The notes under the pieces: model-generated
Told to the model about the DNA's origin: nothing
What the model saw: the letters and a program-made list of their open reading frames with translations, nothing else
Database searches by the model: none
Made by a program: the position numbers and the translations under genes
Shown here: piece after piece, positions 1 through 8,546 of the stretch
Position numbering within the stretch: the first letter of the stretch is position 1
How the letters are laid out: the number at the start of each line of letters is the position of its first letter
Assembly: GCF_007858185.1 (NCBI RefSeq)
Contig: NZ_VFES01000002.1
Coordinates: 124,001 to 188,000, forward strand
Length of the DNA stretch: 64,000 bases
Direction: 5' to 3'
DNA from: Pseudomonas grimontii
GTDB lineage: Bacteria; Pseudomonadota; Gammaproteobacteria; Pseudomonadales; Pseudomonadaceae

Positions 1-716
1 TGCTGTGGCGATCCTTGCTCTTCGATCAGGCCCTGGTGGAGGAACACCACTTCACTGGACACCTGACGGGCGAAGCCCATTTCATGGGTGACCAGCAGCA
101 TGGTGCGGCCTTCTTCGGCCAGCGCGCGGATCACATTAAGTACTTCCTGGACCATTTCCGGGTCAAGGGCTGAAGTGGGTTCGTCGAAGAGGATGACTTT
201 GGGCTGCATCGCCAGGGTGCGTGCGATGGCTGCCCGTTGTTGCTGGCCGCCGGACAATTGCGCGGGGTAGGCGTGGCGCTTGTCGGCGATGCCGACCTTG
301 TCCAGCAGGGCTTCGGCCACTTCGATTGCCTCGGCCTTGCTCTGGCCGAGCACGCGACGAGGAGCCTCGATGATGTTGTCGAGGATGCTCATGTGTGGCC
401 ACAGGTTAAAATTTTGAAACACAAAACCGATTTCGCTGCGCAGGCGGTTGATCTGCTTGCCGTCGGCGGCCATCAGCTCGCCGTTTTTCGCGGCCTTGAG
501 CTTGAGCTCTTCGCCGGCCACCAGGATCTGGCCCTGATGCGGGTTTTCCAGCAGGTTGATGCAGCGTAGGAACGTGGACTTGCCGGAACCGGAGGAACCC
601 AGGATCGAGATCACATCGCCGTCGCGAGCGGTCAGCGAGATACCTTTGAGTACCTCCAGCTCACCATAGCGTTTATGCAAGTTGCGGATTTCAAGCGCGG
701 GCGTGGCCTCGGCCAT
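1..716 (-). CDS. Amino-acid ABC transporter ATP-binding protein (HisP/GlnQ type), C-terminus cut by window edge
   Basis: This is the cytoplasmic ATPase of a polar-amino-acid importer. About 238 codons are visible. The Walker A motif (GSSGSGKST) lies near residue 40, the signature LSGGQQQR near 155, Walker B with [13 protein letters not shown] follows, and the H-loop reads LVTHEM. The insert [12 protein letters not shown] between Walker A and the Q-loop is typical of the HisP/ArtP branch for basic amino acids, but the exact substrate cannot be read from the ATPase alone. The start is the ATG at 716 ([12 protein letters not shown]). Its permease and binding-protein partners must lie to the left, outside the window. 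Confidence 0.9.
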   Translation of the reverse strand, partial: MAEATPALEIRNLHKRYGELEVLKGISLTARDGDVISILGSSGSGKSTFLRCINLLENPHQGQILVAGEELKLKAAKNGELMAADGKQINRLRSEIGFVFQNFNLWPHMSILDNIIEAPRRVLGQSKAEAIEVAEALLDKVGIADKRHAYPAQLSGGQQQRAAIARTLAMQPKVILFDEPTSALDPEMVQEVLNVIRALAEEGRTMLLVTHEMGFARQVSSEVVFLHQGLIEEQGSPQ

Positions 717-1272
717 GTGGGGTCCTCATTGTGTTCATTGCGATCTTCGCTGTTGGGCCGCCTTCCTGGCGAGGCGCCAAGCTAGCATAGCGTCTTGATG
801 GCGGCCAACAGCGCGGCGGGCGGTAAACGGGCGGTGTGCGGCAGGGTGTCGCATCGGCACAGCAGCGTGTCGCGCCATCAACAACCGAACAACCGTTTGA
901 ACCCATGAATACCGCAGGCTTCGCGTAAAAAAGGGCGCGATGGTGCCAGCTTTGGCCGGGTGTTGGAAGGGTTAAACGGGCAAACGGTACCTATAGGCCC
1001 TTTTATGGCGCGCCGCGTACTTCTTGTGTGTGTTTTTGGTGCGCTGGTTCGTCTTGAAAGTGAGTCGCACGGTAACGCTATAGCTAAATGCCATTGTTCT
1101 CAATGACTTGCGACGACTGTTGAATCGTCCTACAGGCCGCGTCAATCGCGGTCTTGTAACATTTTGGCGCAAATCTTGCGTAAAAAATAAAGAACGCCCT
1201 GTTGGTTTCTTTTCACGAGGAAGAGCCCAGGCCGGGCGGACCGTTTTCGCAATTCCTCGCAAAGGTGTGTCA
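717..1272. other. Intergenic region between divergent transport genes
   Basis: No credible gene is seen in these 556 bases. Open frames here lack a Shine-Dalgarno sequence and resemble nothing known. The region must hold the promoters of the leftward ABC gene and the rightward permease. The stretch before the permease is AT-richer than the genes and ends in AAGGT, 8 bases before the permease ATG. Confidence 0.5.
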
Positions 1273-2664
1273 ATGAGTAGTACGCAAAGCTCCAATGACC
1301 TCGAACAGGGGCTCAAACCGCGTCACGTCACCATGCTGTCGATTGCCGGCGTTATTGGTGCCGGTTTGTTTGTCGGCTCCGGCCACGCGATTGCTGCCGC
1401 CGGCCCTGCGGTCCTGCTGGCGTATGCCGCAGCGGGTACGCTGGTGGTATTGGTGATGCGCATGCTGGCCGAAATGGCCGTGGCGTCGCCGGACACCGGT
1501 TCGTTCTCCACCTACGCCGACCGTGCGATCGGTCACTGGGCCGGTTTTACCATCGGCTGGCTGTACTGGTGGTTCTGGGTGCTGGTGATTCCGTTGGAAG
1601 CCAACGCCGCCGCGACCATTCTCCACGCCTGGTTCCCGGATGTGGCCATCTGGGCCTTTACGCTGATCATCACCTTGCTGCTGACGGCGACCAACCTGTT
1701 CAGTGTGAAGAACTACGGTGAGTTCGAGTTCTGGTTTGCGCTGATCAAAGTCGTGGCGATCGTGGGCTTTGTGATCCTCGGCCTGGCGGCGATTTTCGGC
1801 TTCCTGCCGACCAGCCAGGTCAGCGGCGTGTCGCACCTCTTTGACACCCAAGGCTTTATGCCCAACGGCATGGGCGCGGTATTGGCCGCGATCCTGACCA
1901 CCATGTTCTCCTTCATGGGCACCGAGATCGTCACCATTGCAGCGGCCGAATCGAAGAACCCAGGCCAGCAAATCACCAAGGCCACCAACTCGGTGATCTG
2001 GCGGATTGGCTTGTTCTACCTGTTGTCGATCTTCATCGTCGTGTCCCTGGTGCCTTGGAATGATCCGACCCTGGCGGCCGTAGGTTCCTACCAGACCGTG
2101 CTGGAACGCATGGGCATCCCGAACGCCAAGCTGATCGTTGACCTGGTGGTCTTGGTTGCCGTGACCAGCTGCCTGAACTCGGCGCTGTACACCGCGTCGC
2201 GCATGCTGTTCTCCCTGGGCCGTCGCGGCGATGCACCGGCCGTGGCCAAGCGCACCAACAAGAGCGGCACGCCTTACTGGGCGGTGTTGCTGTCCACCGG
2301 CGCGGCGTTCCTGGCGGTATTTGCCAACTATGTGGCACCTGCAGCGGTGTTCGAATTCCTGCTGGCCAGCTCCGGCGCCATCGCGCTGCTGGTGTACCTG
2401 GTGATCGCGGTGTCGCAACTGCGCATGCGCCAGAAGCGCATGGCAGCGGGCGAGAAAATTGTCTTCAAGATGTGGCTGTTCCCAGGCCTGACCTACGCGG
2501 TGATGGTGTTCATCGTGGGCACGTTGACCATCATGCTGTTCCAGGAAGCGCACCGGGTCGAGATCATTGCGACTGGGGTCTTGAGCTTGCTGGTAGTGGC
2601 GGCGGGGTTGTTTGTGTCGAGCCGTCGCAAGGCGCAGAGAGTAGGCGCTGCGGTGCTGAATTGA
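1273..2664 (+). CDS. gabP: Amino acid permease, GABA permease-like (APC superfamily, AAT family)
   Basis: This inner-membrane, proton-coupled amino-acid transporter has 463 residues and about 12 hydrophobic segments. The N-terminus (GLKPRHVTMLSIAGVIGAGLF) carries the APC hallmark helix 1 GVIGAGLFVGSG, followed by the MLAEMAVASPDTGSFSTYA consensus of the AAT family. The overall look is closest to GabP/AnsP. The frame is open 55 codons further upstream, but the ATG at 1273 (MSSTQSSND) has an AAGGT Shine-Dalgarno and matches the family N-terminus. GABA is the best guess for substrate; beta-alanine or another amino acid is possible. Confidence 0.75.
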   Translation: MSSTQSSNDLEQGLKPRHVTMLSIAGVIGAGLFVGSGHAIAAAGPAVLLAYAAAGTLVVLVMRMLAEMAVASPDTGSFSTYADRAIGHWAGFTIGWLYWWFWVLVIPLEANAAATILHAWFPDVAIWAFTLIITLLLTATNLFSVKNYGEFEFWFALIKVVAIVGFVILGLAAIFGFLPTSQVSGVSHLFDTQGFMPNGMGAVLAAILTTMFSFMGTEIVTIAAAESKNPGQQITKATNSVIWRIGLFYLLSIFIVVSLVPWNDPTLAAVGSYQTVLERMGIPNAKLIVDLVVLVAVTSCLNSALYTASRMLFSLGRRGDAPAVAKRTNKSGTPYWAVLLSTGAAFLAVFANYVAPAAVFEFLLASSGAIALLVYLVIAVSQLRMRQKRMAAGEKIVFKMWLFPGLTYAVMVFIVGTLTIMLFQEAHRVEIIATGVLSLLVVAAGLFVSSRRKAQRVGAAVLN

Positions 2665-2700
2665 TGTGATGGAATGCGGTGCTTGATTGCGCCGCAGTTC

Positions 2701-2734
2701 AAATGTGGGAGGGGGCTTGCCCCTTCCCACATTT
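2701..2734. repeat. Single REP hairpin, possible shared terminator
   Basis: AAATGTGGGA at the left is exactly complementary to TCCCACATTT at the right, around a GGGGGCTTGCCCC core. It is the same REP family as the other elements in the window, but shortened to one hairpin. It lies between convergent genes and is followed by a T-rich stretch, so it could end transcription from either side. Confidence 0.75.
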
Positions 2735-2743
2735 TGTTTTGCG

Positions 2744-3157
2744 TCAGTCTTGGGCGTTGGTGAGCGCCTGGGAGGCGGCGACGTAATCGGCCTGGAACTG
2801 CGGCGATTCGATCCACGCCAGTGCGACGGCTTCATCGTCGCTGTCCGTGGCCCACTGCCGATACTCGATCAGTGCCGCCAGGATAAAGTCGGTGGCTTCT
2901 TCTTCGCCTTCCTGCTCCAGCACCAGTGCGAGCAGTGGGTGGGCCAGGAATACCGCGCAGAGGGCCTGCTGGCTGGTCTCGCCGGCGGTGCGCATCTCCA
3001 CGAACAGCTCGGTCAAATCCACCGACTCAAGGTCAATCCGGTCGTCATCGCCGGAAAACGCATCCGGCTTGCTCGCGACAGCGCGTTGGGTGCGATTCTG
3101 CTTGGCCTTGGCCTTGGCCCGGTGGGCACGTTTTTGCTGCTTGTTCGGCGAGGCCAT
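2744..3157 (-). CDS. Hypothetical protein with basic N-terminus and acidic body
   Basis: This is an unrecognised cytoplasmic protein of 137 residues. The first 30 residues are strongly basic (KQQKRAHRAKAKAKQNR) and the rest is acidic and probably helical (DFILAALIEYRQWATDSDDEAVALAW). No signal peptide or membrane segment is visible. The frame is open further upstream, but the ATG at 3157 has an AAGGA motif 9-10 bases before it and avoids running into the neighbouring gene. It lies 17 bases after the stop of the hydrolase gene on the same strand, so the two are probably co-transcribed. The basic tail could bind nucleic acid, but that is only inference. Confidence 0.75.
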   Translation of the reverse strand: MASPNKQQKRAHRAKAKAKQNRTQRAVASKPDAFSGDDDRIDLESVDLTELFVEMRTAGETSQQALCAVFLAHPLLALVLEQEGEEEATDFILAALIEYRQWATDSDDEAVALAWIESPQFQADYVAASQALTNAQD

Positions 3158-3174
3158 GGGCTCACGTCCTTGGG

Positions 3175-4113
3175 TCAGGATCTGGGTAGGGTATTGAAGC
3201 GCAGGTTGAGGGAAATCCCAAGGGTATCCGCCGTTAATTGGCCGTGTTGAAGCCATGCCAATGCAATCGGCCACAACCGATCCTGGTACTCGCTGCGAAA
3301 GAACGCGAAATGTCCGACCTGTTTTTCGCCGATGTCTTCCGGTGCGATGCGCAGATGGCTGCGCTCGCTGTTTGCGAAATAGCCCAGCAATCGCTCAATC
3401 GCCGCCACGGTGCCGAACGGGTCGTCGGTGATGCTGATCGCCAGCATCTGCGCCTTCACGCGACTGAATGGCAAGTCAGCCAGGGCACGCCCGCTGGGCC
3501 GCGTCTCATACTTGGGCGTTGGCGTGCTCCAGTCGCGTACCACGCCTCTCGGCGTATCCTCGAGCCAACCCAAGCGCTTGCCGGGGAAATACCCACAGAG
3601 TGCCGTTACCAGTGGCATCACCACATGCCATTTGGCAAACATCTGCCAGCGCCCGACGGCTGCGTAATCGCGCCAGTAGGCGAACTGCGCGCCCACGGTC
3701 ACGATTCGCCGGATCACCGCGCCAGACGCACCCAGCCCCGCCGCACAGCCACCGAAACTGTGGCCGACCACATCAATCGGTTGGCCTGGAAACTCGCGCT
3801 GTGCCCGCAGCAGGATCGCTTCGAAATCCAGCGTGCCCCAATCCGACCACGACGCCTTGAAGCCGCGCAACGAACCGGTGCGCGACTCGCCGATGCCGCG
3901 ATAGTCGTAGGTGATCACGTCGAAGCCGTTGGCGAACAGGTAGTCGGCGAAACGTGAGTAGTGGCGGCAGCGTACGGAAGTGGCGGCGTTGATGATGACG
4001 ACCGGGCGTTCAAGGTCGGTGCGCAGGTGGCGCCAGGTGAAACCGCCGAGGGGGTGGCCGTCTGCGGTGGATTCGAGGAATGCTGCTTGGGTGGGGCGGG
4101 TTGGCAGGTTCAT
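3175..4113 (-). CDS. Alpha/beta hydrolase (COG4757-like)
   Basis: This 312-residue protein has an alpha/beta hydrolase fold. The nucleophile elbow GHSFGG is near residue 120 and the early strand motif TYDYRGIGES near 70. The likely catalytic Asp is in ITDDPFGT and the likely His in QVGHFAFFRSEY near the C-terminus, the layout of the uncharacterised COG4757 hydrolases. No signal peptide is seen. The substrate is unknown. It is upstream of, and probably in an operon with, the small basic/acidic protein at 2744-3157. Confidence 0.85.
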   Translation of the reverse strand: MNLPTRPTQAAFLESTADGHPLGGFTWRHLRTDLERPVVIINAATSVRCRHYSRFADYLFANGFDVITYDYRGIGESRTGSLRGFKASWSDWGTLDFEAILLRAQREFPGQPIDVVGHSFGGCAAGLGASGAVIRRIVTVGAQFAYWRDYAAVGRWQMFAKWHVVMPLVTALCGYFPGKRLGWLEDTPRGVVRDWSTPTPKYETRPSGRALADLPFSRVKAQMLAISITDDPFGTVAAIERLLGYFANSERSHLRIAPEDIGEKQVGHFAFFRSEYQDRLWPIALAWLQHGQLTADTLGISLNLRFNTLPRS

Positions 4114-4285
4114 AGGTCCGCTCGATCCGTGCGCTTTTTTGTGGTGCTTGGAGGCTCACGCGCTTTTTATAGGGAACCGAAATTAACAAATTTAGCGCGC
4201 CATGGGTGTGAAGGTGGTCATGGCGCTCGACCTTGGCCCTTTGGGTGCATAGGCTGACGATCTTTCGATTGATCTGAGCTCGACC

Positions 4286-5251
4286 ATGACCCGCGACACC
4301 CTCGAACACAACCAGATCCCCCTCTACTTCGCCGCTGTCCTCCTGGCCGCCGCTTTCGGTCTGCTCGCGCCTTCGTTGGCCCATGGCCTCGGCGTGCTGG
4401 TCACACCCGCCATCGCGGTGTTGATGTACGCGATGTTCCTGCAAATCCCTTTTCTGGAGCTGCGCCAGAGCTTGAGTCACAAGCGCTTTCTGTCGGCGCT
4501 GTTGCTGGCCAATTTCATCCTCGTGCCGTTGCTGGTGTGGGTGTTGACCCGTGGCCTGGTGGAGCGCCCGGCGTTGCTGGTGGGCGCATTGCTGGTGTTG
4601 CTGACGCCGTGTATCGACTACGTGGTGGTGTTTACCCATATCGGTAAAGGCGATTCACGCTTGATGCTGGCGGCGACACCGGTGCTGTTGTTGCTGCAGT
4701 TGCTGCTGTTGCCGGTGTACCTGGGGTTGATGCTGGGGGCGCAGTCCGGGGTGGTGGTGCAGGCGGGGCCGTTTATCGAGGCGTTCCTGTGGTTGATCGT
4801 GCTGCCGATGGTGTTGGCGGTGATCACTACGTCCCTGGCGCGGCGCTCATCGGGCGTCAGCGCCTGGAACGACGCTTGGGCGTGGTTGCCGGTGCCGGCG
4901 ATGGCGCTGGTGTTGGTGGTGGTGATCGGTTCGCAAATCACTTCGGTGGTGCGCGACATCAACCTGTTGCTGCCGGTGATTCCGGTGTACGTGGCCTTCC
5001 TGTTGCTGGCGCCGGTGATCGGGGCGTTGGCCGCGAGGCTGTTCGCGCTGCCGGCGATGGCGGCACGGGCGGTGACGTTCAGCGCATCGACGCGTAACTC
5101 GTTGGTGGTGTTGCCGCTGGCCCTGGCGTTGCCAGAAGACGTGCGCGGCTTGGCGGCGACGGCGGTGATCCTGCAAACCCTGGTCGAATTGGTGGGCGAG
5201 TTGATCTACGTGCGTCTGATCCCGAGGCTGGTATGGCCCATAGGTCGGTGA
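4286..5251 (+). CDS. Arsenic-resistance / bile acid:Na+ symporter-like membrane transporter (SBF/ACR3 superfamily)
   Basis: This 321-residue integral membrane protein has about 10 transmembrane segments (TPAIAVLMYAMFLQIPF, LTPCIDYVVVFTHIGKGD, TFSASTRNSLVVLPLALALP). The TPCIDYVVVFT and STRNSLVVLPLAL motifs resemble members annotated as arsenic resistance proteins or SBF-type symporters. No arsR or arsC lies next to it, so a role in arsenite export cannot be claimed. It is a single gene facing away from the hydrolase operon. Confidence 0.7.
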   Translation: MTRDTLEHNQIPLYFAAVLLAAAFGLLAPSLAHGLGVLVTPAIAVLMYAMFLQIPFLELRQSLSHKRFLSALLLANFILVPLLVWVLTRGLVERPALLVGALLVLLTPCIDYVVVFTHIGKGDSRLMLAATPVLLLLQLLLLPVYLGLMLGAQSGVVVQAGPFIEAFLWLIVLPMVLAVITTSLARRSSGVSAWNDAWAWLPVPAMALVLVVVIGSQITSVVRDINLLLPVIPVYVAFLLLAPVIGALAARLFALPAMAARAVTFSASTRNSLVVLPLALALPEDVRGLAATAVILQTLVELVGELIYVRLIPRLVWPIGR

Positions 5252-5336
5252 AATGTGAATGTTCAGGTTTGTTCAGGCGCTATTGGGGATACGTTCGGCA
5301 CCATAGGTCGGCGTTCCCTACCTGACAGGCCCTTTC

Positions 5337-6941
5337 ATGGATCACCGCAACCGTTTCCGCCTGGAGTCCCTGGGCATTTTCCTGTTCGCGCTGTTGCTGT
5401 TCACGCTGGGTATCTGGGACCAGCAACCCCAGGGTTTTGACGGGCGCTGGGCGCTGTTCCTGCAGGAAATGTTTCGCCATGGTGCGAGTCTTTTCCCCAC
5501 CACCTATGGGCAGCCCTACGCGGACTATCCCGGTACCGCGACCTTCTTCAGTTACGTATTTGCCCGGCTGTTCGGGGCGCCCAACCACCTGGCCAATGTG
5601 CTGCCCACTGCCCTTGCGTCCGCCGGGGTCGTGGCCTTGATCTATCGCTTGCTGGTCCCGGCGAGTCGTCCGTGGGCGTTGCTCACGGTGCTGTTGACGT
5701 TGCTCACCACCCAGTTGCTCGAGAAGTCCCGTTCGGTATGCCTGGACCAGATGGTGGCGTTGCTGTGTGTCGGCAGTTTCTACCTGCTGCACAGTGGTGA
5801 GCGCCTGGGTTCGCGGCTCAGGCAGCTTGCGGTGTTCCCGCTGTTCATCCTGGGGTTTGCGATACGCGGGCCGCTGGGATTGATCGAAGTCTGCGGTGTG
5901 GTGTGCGTGTATTGGGCGCTGGGCAGCCCTGGGGAGCGGGTCAGGCAGGTGTTGGTCCACGGCATCGTCGGCCTGGTGTTGCTGGCGGCCTGTTGGTGGC
6001 TGTTGGTGAAGCTGGCGCGCATCAGCGGTGGCGATGCGTTTGCCGATGAGGTGTTCAAGATGCAAGTGGGCGGGCGCCTTGATGAAAGCGGCGAGCCGTT
6101 CTATTTCTACTTCCAGTTGAGCCTGTACCGTTATTTCCCCGTGGTGCCGCTGGCGTTGCTCACATTGGTTGCGCTGCGTCATCGCTGGGCAGAGCGGTTT
6201 GATAACCCGGTGCAGTTGGTCATGCGGCTCGGCGCCTGTGGTTTGATGATCTTGCTTGGCCTGTCGGTACCGCACTTCAAGCGCGCCTATTACATCCTGC
6301 CCATGGTGCCGATGTTTGCGGCTGTCGCGGCCTATGGGCTGCTTCAGGCGCAAGGCTGGCTCCTGGGCGTGCGCAGAGGCTACGAGGGGCTTGTCGCCGC
6401 GCTGCCGGCGCTGTGCGTGGTTGCCGTGTGTGTCTGTCGGCATGGGTGGCAGAAGCACGGTTACTGGCCTGACGTCTCATTGCCGCTGTTGGTGGGTGGG
6501 CTGTTGCTCCTGCAAGTGGCGGCCGTGCTTGCCTGGCGGCGAGCGGGGCGGCTGGTGTGGCTCAGCGCGTTCGCGCTGGGCGCGCAATGGCTGGTGCTGG
6601 TGACGGTCGTGGAGCCTGCCAAGGACCTGCAGTTCGACACCCGGCAGTTTGTCGGCCAGGTGGAAGCGCTTCGCGTATCGCAACCCGGGCAATTGGTATT
6701 CCTGAACCTCGGCAGGGACACCTGGGCGGTGCGCTACATGATGAATCTGGACCATGACGAGCAACCGCTGTTTGTCGGTGCAGCAGAGGTTGAGCGCTTG
6801 GGTGCGTTGCCCCGTCCGTCGTGGGTCATTGTGGCGCGCAAGGAGACCGCGCTGCTCAAGGGCACGCCTCTGGAGCGCCTGGCGCCAAGCTTTGAAGGGC
6901 GGTTGAACGACAACCCACTGATGGTGTTCTTGCTGAAATGA
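5337..6941 (+). CDS. GT39/ArnT-like integral membrane glycosyltransferase
   Basis: This 534-residue polytopic membrane protein belongs to the dolichyl-phosphate-mannose / ArnT superfamily. Acidic residues in the first periplasmic loop (EMFRHGASLFPTTYGQPYADYP) match the GT-C pattern, in which an Asp/Glu after helix 1 takes part in catalysis. About 10-12 hydrophobic helices follow and a soluble C-terminal domain begins near residue 430 (DLQFDTRQFVGQVEAL). Such enzymes transfer a sugar from a lipid carrier to lipid A or another envelope acceptor. The substrate cannot be read here, and no arn operon is adjacent. Confidence 0.8.
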   Translation: MDHRNRFRLESLGIFLFALLLFTLGIWDQQPQGFDGRWALFLQEMFRHGASLFPTTYGQPYADYPGTATFFSYVFARLFGAPNHLANVLPTALASAGVVALIYRLLVPASRPWALLTVLLTLLTTQLLEKSRSVCLDQMVALLCVGSFYLLHSGERLGSRLRQLAVFPLFILGFAIRGPLGLIEVCGVVCVYWALGSPGERVRQVLVHGIVGLVLLAACWWLLVKLARISGGDAFADEVFKMQVGGRLDESGEPFYFYFQLSLYRYFPVVPLALLTLVALRHRWAERFDNPVQLVMRLGACGLMILLGLSVPHFKRAYYILPMVPMFAAVAAYGLLQAQGWLLGVRRGYEGLVAALPALCVVAVCVCRHGWQKHGYWPDVSLPLLVGGLLLLQVAAVLAWRRAGRLVWLSAFALGAQWLVLVTVVEPAKDLQFDTRQFVGQVEALRVSQPGQLVFLNLGRDTWAVRYMMNLDHDEQPLFVGAAEVERLGALPRPSWVIVARKETALLKGTPLERLAPSFEGRLNDNPLMVFLLK

Positions 6942-6995
6942 ACCGGCACCGTGCTGTGCCGTTTTTGTAGTCGTCGTTACGGACCGATCACCCAA

Positions 6996-7028
6996 CAAAA
7001 AGCCTGCTCATCGCAGGCTTCTTGTTGT
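6996..7028. terminator. Bidirectional rho-independent terminator
   Basis: The hairpin AAGCCTGC / GCAGGCTT has a TCATC-type loop, with A-rich sequence on the left and T-rich sequence on the right. It sits between the convergent glycosyltransferase gene and the small membrane-protein gene and can serve both. Confidence 0.8.
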
Positions 7029-7047
7029 TAGCGCGTGCGACTGCGGA

Positions 7048-7368
7048 TCAGGCAGCTTCCAGCAAGGGGATCTGCATGCCGATCTTGGCCGAGGCGAAGT
7101 TCATATCGCCGCTGGCAATGGACTGCGCCTTGAAGCCTTGGCCGATCAGGTCCTTGATATAAAACTTGTTGTAGATGAATGCGAAGACGATGTTGCTCAC
7201 GCCCATTGTGATCATGGCGATGACGAATTGAATCAGGCCGTATTTCACGTCGCCGCGAAACAGGGCCGGGAAGCAACCGAAAAAGAAGGTGGTCCACGAA
7301 AAGCCGACAGGAGCTTCCTTCATCGCGCCCGTGTTCGGGTTTTTGAAAATGATCGATGTGTATGCCAT
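7048..7368 (-). CDS. Small membrane protein, DUF2628/HrgC-like
   Basis: This 106-residue protein has two hydrophobic stretches (FSWTTFFFGCFPALFRGD and LIQFVIAMITMGVSNIVFAFIYN). The pattern 'EAPVGFSWTTFFFGCFPALFRGD' is typical of small proteins labelled DUF2628 or HrgC-like; the function is unknown. The ATG at 7368 is preferred over the one four codons upstream because GGAG lies seven bases before it. It is a single gene, ended by the hairpin at 6996-7028. Confidence 0.7.
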   Translation of the reverse strand: MAYTSIIFKNPNTGAMKEAPVGFSWTTFFFGCFPALFRGDVKYGLIQFVIAMITMGVSNIVFAFIYNKFYIKDLIGQGFKAQSIASGDMNFASAKIGMQIPLLEAA

Positions 7369-7456
7369 TTGTTTCTCCATGTGCCCAAGGGATTAAGCGA
7401 TACGTTGGGCTGCGTATCGCCTGGGTGTGATGTGTCGGGTGTGATGTGTGGCGGGG

Positions 7457-7753
7457 TCAGTCAACGATTTCCCAGATCATGTTGTCCTCGTCGACCATGA
7501 CGTCCACGCTCAGGGTCTCGTGACCATCCGGGCCATCGACCTCAAGCAGTCCGCGATACTTGTTGTGCCCTTTTTTGATCAGGGTCACTTCCTTGACGGT
7601 GTTTTCGCCGGGCGAGGTGTCTTTGTCCCACTGCTCCTGGATGCTCTCCTTCACCTCTTGGGCAAGCTCCTCGTTGGCCGCGTGAGCGTTACCGAAGCAA
7701 AGCGTTGCGGCGAGCGCCAGCGCAAGGTTGATGCGGGTGAGGGGGCGGGTCAT
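7457..7753 (-). CDS. Small secreted (periplasmic) hypothetical protein
   Basis: This 98-residue protein has a clear Sec signal peptide: MTRPLTRINLALALAATLCFGNAHA with a likely cut after AHA. The mature part of about 73 residues is acidic and has no cysteine. It resembles a small alpha/beta domain (KEVTLIKKGHNKYRGLLEVDG). No family was recognised with confidence. A GGAGC motif before the ATG at 7753 supports the start. It is 88 bases upstream of the next leftward gene and may share a transcript with it. Confidence 0.75.
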   Translation of the reverse strand: MTRPLTRINLALALAATLCFGNAHAANEELAQEVKESIQEQWDKDTSPGENTVKEVTLIKKGHNKYRGLLEVDGPDGHETLSVDVMVDEDNMIWEIVD

Positions 7754-8025
7754 TTCGGGCTCCTTGTTGGCATAACTCTTCCATGTCGACCGAAGGGGAG
7801 GTGCTTCAAAGTCGAATAGCTGTTAGGGGTGTCATGCGGTTATGGGAGCGAGCGCGGGGAGTTAATCCGTCGTCGTGGCTTGCTCGTGTGTTGACGGGCG
7901 ATGGCTGACGGTTACAGGAGGGAATGCATCCGCATAATGTTGCTCGCCGGCCTTGGCATATTTTGAATCATATCATAGCGCTACTACTGCGAGGTGCAGT
8001 GGGGAGCGCTATAAAGCCGGGACAA
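7754..8025. other. Intergenic region, no gene seen
   Basis: These 272 bases hold the upstream region of the small periplasmic protein and an AT-rich stretch around 7960-7985. No gene is supported. A frame starting near 7924 owes its length to reading through the tRNA and is rejected. Confidence 0.5.
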
Positions 8026-8055
8026 CAAAAAACCCGCACTAGGCGGGTTTCTTGT
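8026..8055 (-). terminator. Terminator of tRNA-Phe
   Basis: On the minus strand, AAACCCGCC / TAGTGCGGGTTT forms a stem (AACCCGC...GCGGGTT) followed by a run of T. It lies about 40 bases past the CCA end of the tRNA. Confidence 0.8.
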
Positions 8056-8094
8056 GTGTTTCAGATGACATTTGCACCACCTGAAACTAATAAG

Positions 8095-8170
8095 TGGTGC
8101 CCAGAGACGGAATCGAACCGCCGACACGGGGATTTTCAATCCCCTGCTCTACCGACTGAGCTATCTGGGC
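8095..8170 (-). tRNA. tRNA-Phe (GAA)
   Basis: This is a complete 76-base tRNA on the minus strand with an encoded CCA end. The acceptor stem GCCCAGA pairs with TCTGGGC. The anticodon arm is GGGGATTGAAAATCCCC with anticodon GAA, and the T-arm is GGCGGTTCGATTCCGTC. It stands alone as a tRNA gene, downstream of yggX, and has its own promoter. Confidence 0.97.
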
Positions 8171-8180
8171 AACGGGGCGC

Positions 8181-8209
8181 ATTAAACGGGTTTTTCAGGG
8201 GGTCGTCAA
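8181..8209 (-). promoter_or_regulatory. Sigma-70 promoter of tRNA-Phe
   Basis: On the minus strand TTGACG is followed by a 17-base spacer and TTTAAT. A GC-rich discriminator (GCGCCCC) precedes the start, as expected for a stringently controlled stable-RNA promoter. The tRNA begins about 10 bases downstream. Confidence 0.75.
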
Positions 8210-8273
8210 GCAAGTTTTCAAAAAATATTTAATTATTACCGTCGCTTACGTGCCGACCCCAGTTTTTGATCAA

Positions 8274-8546
8274 TTATTGAGCAGGTGGTACGTAGCCGTC
8301 GGCCTTGGCGTAATCCTCGCCGGAAAAGAACTTGTCCATCTCGCCCGCCAGGTATTTACGGTCGTCGGCGTTCATCATGTTCAGGCGTTTTTCGTTGATC
8401 AGCAGGGTTTGGTGTTTCAGCCAGTCGCCCCAGGCTTTGGCTGAGACGTGGTCGTAAATGTCCTGGCCCTTGATACCTGGGTACGGAGGGCGCTCCAAGG
8501 CGGGCAATTCTTCTTTGTACTTGCGGCACATTACGGTGCGGGTCAT
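8274..8546 (-). CDS. yggX: Oxidative damage protection / Fe(II) trafficking protein YggX
   Basis: This 90-residue cytoplasmic protein belongs to the YggX family, which protects Fe-S clusters and is linked to iron trafficking. Family landmarks are [10 protein letters not shown] (with the single conserved Cys), [16 protein letters not shown], and [19 protein letters not shown]. Its start overlaps the stop of mutY by 4 bases (ATGA), so the two are translationally coupled. The pairing with mutY fits an oxidative-damage operon and is conserved in gamma-proteobacteria. Confidence 0.95.
   Translation of the reverse strand: MTRTVMCRKYKEELPALERPPYPGIKGQDIYDHVSAKAWGDWLKHQTLLINEKRLNMMNADDRKYLAGEMDKFFSGEDYAKADGYVPPAQ

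Noticed and set aside
1270..2835. 521-codon minus-strand frame opposite the permease
   Set aside because: Shadow of the GC-rich codon pattern: rich in His, Gln and Arg with no family pattern, fully covered by a solid gene on the other strand.
7924..8232. Plus-strand open frame of 102 codons
   Set aside because: It reads antisense through tRNA-Phe (the peptide ETESNRRHGDFQSPALPTELSG is the usual false translation of such a tRNA) and has no start signal.
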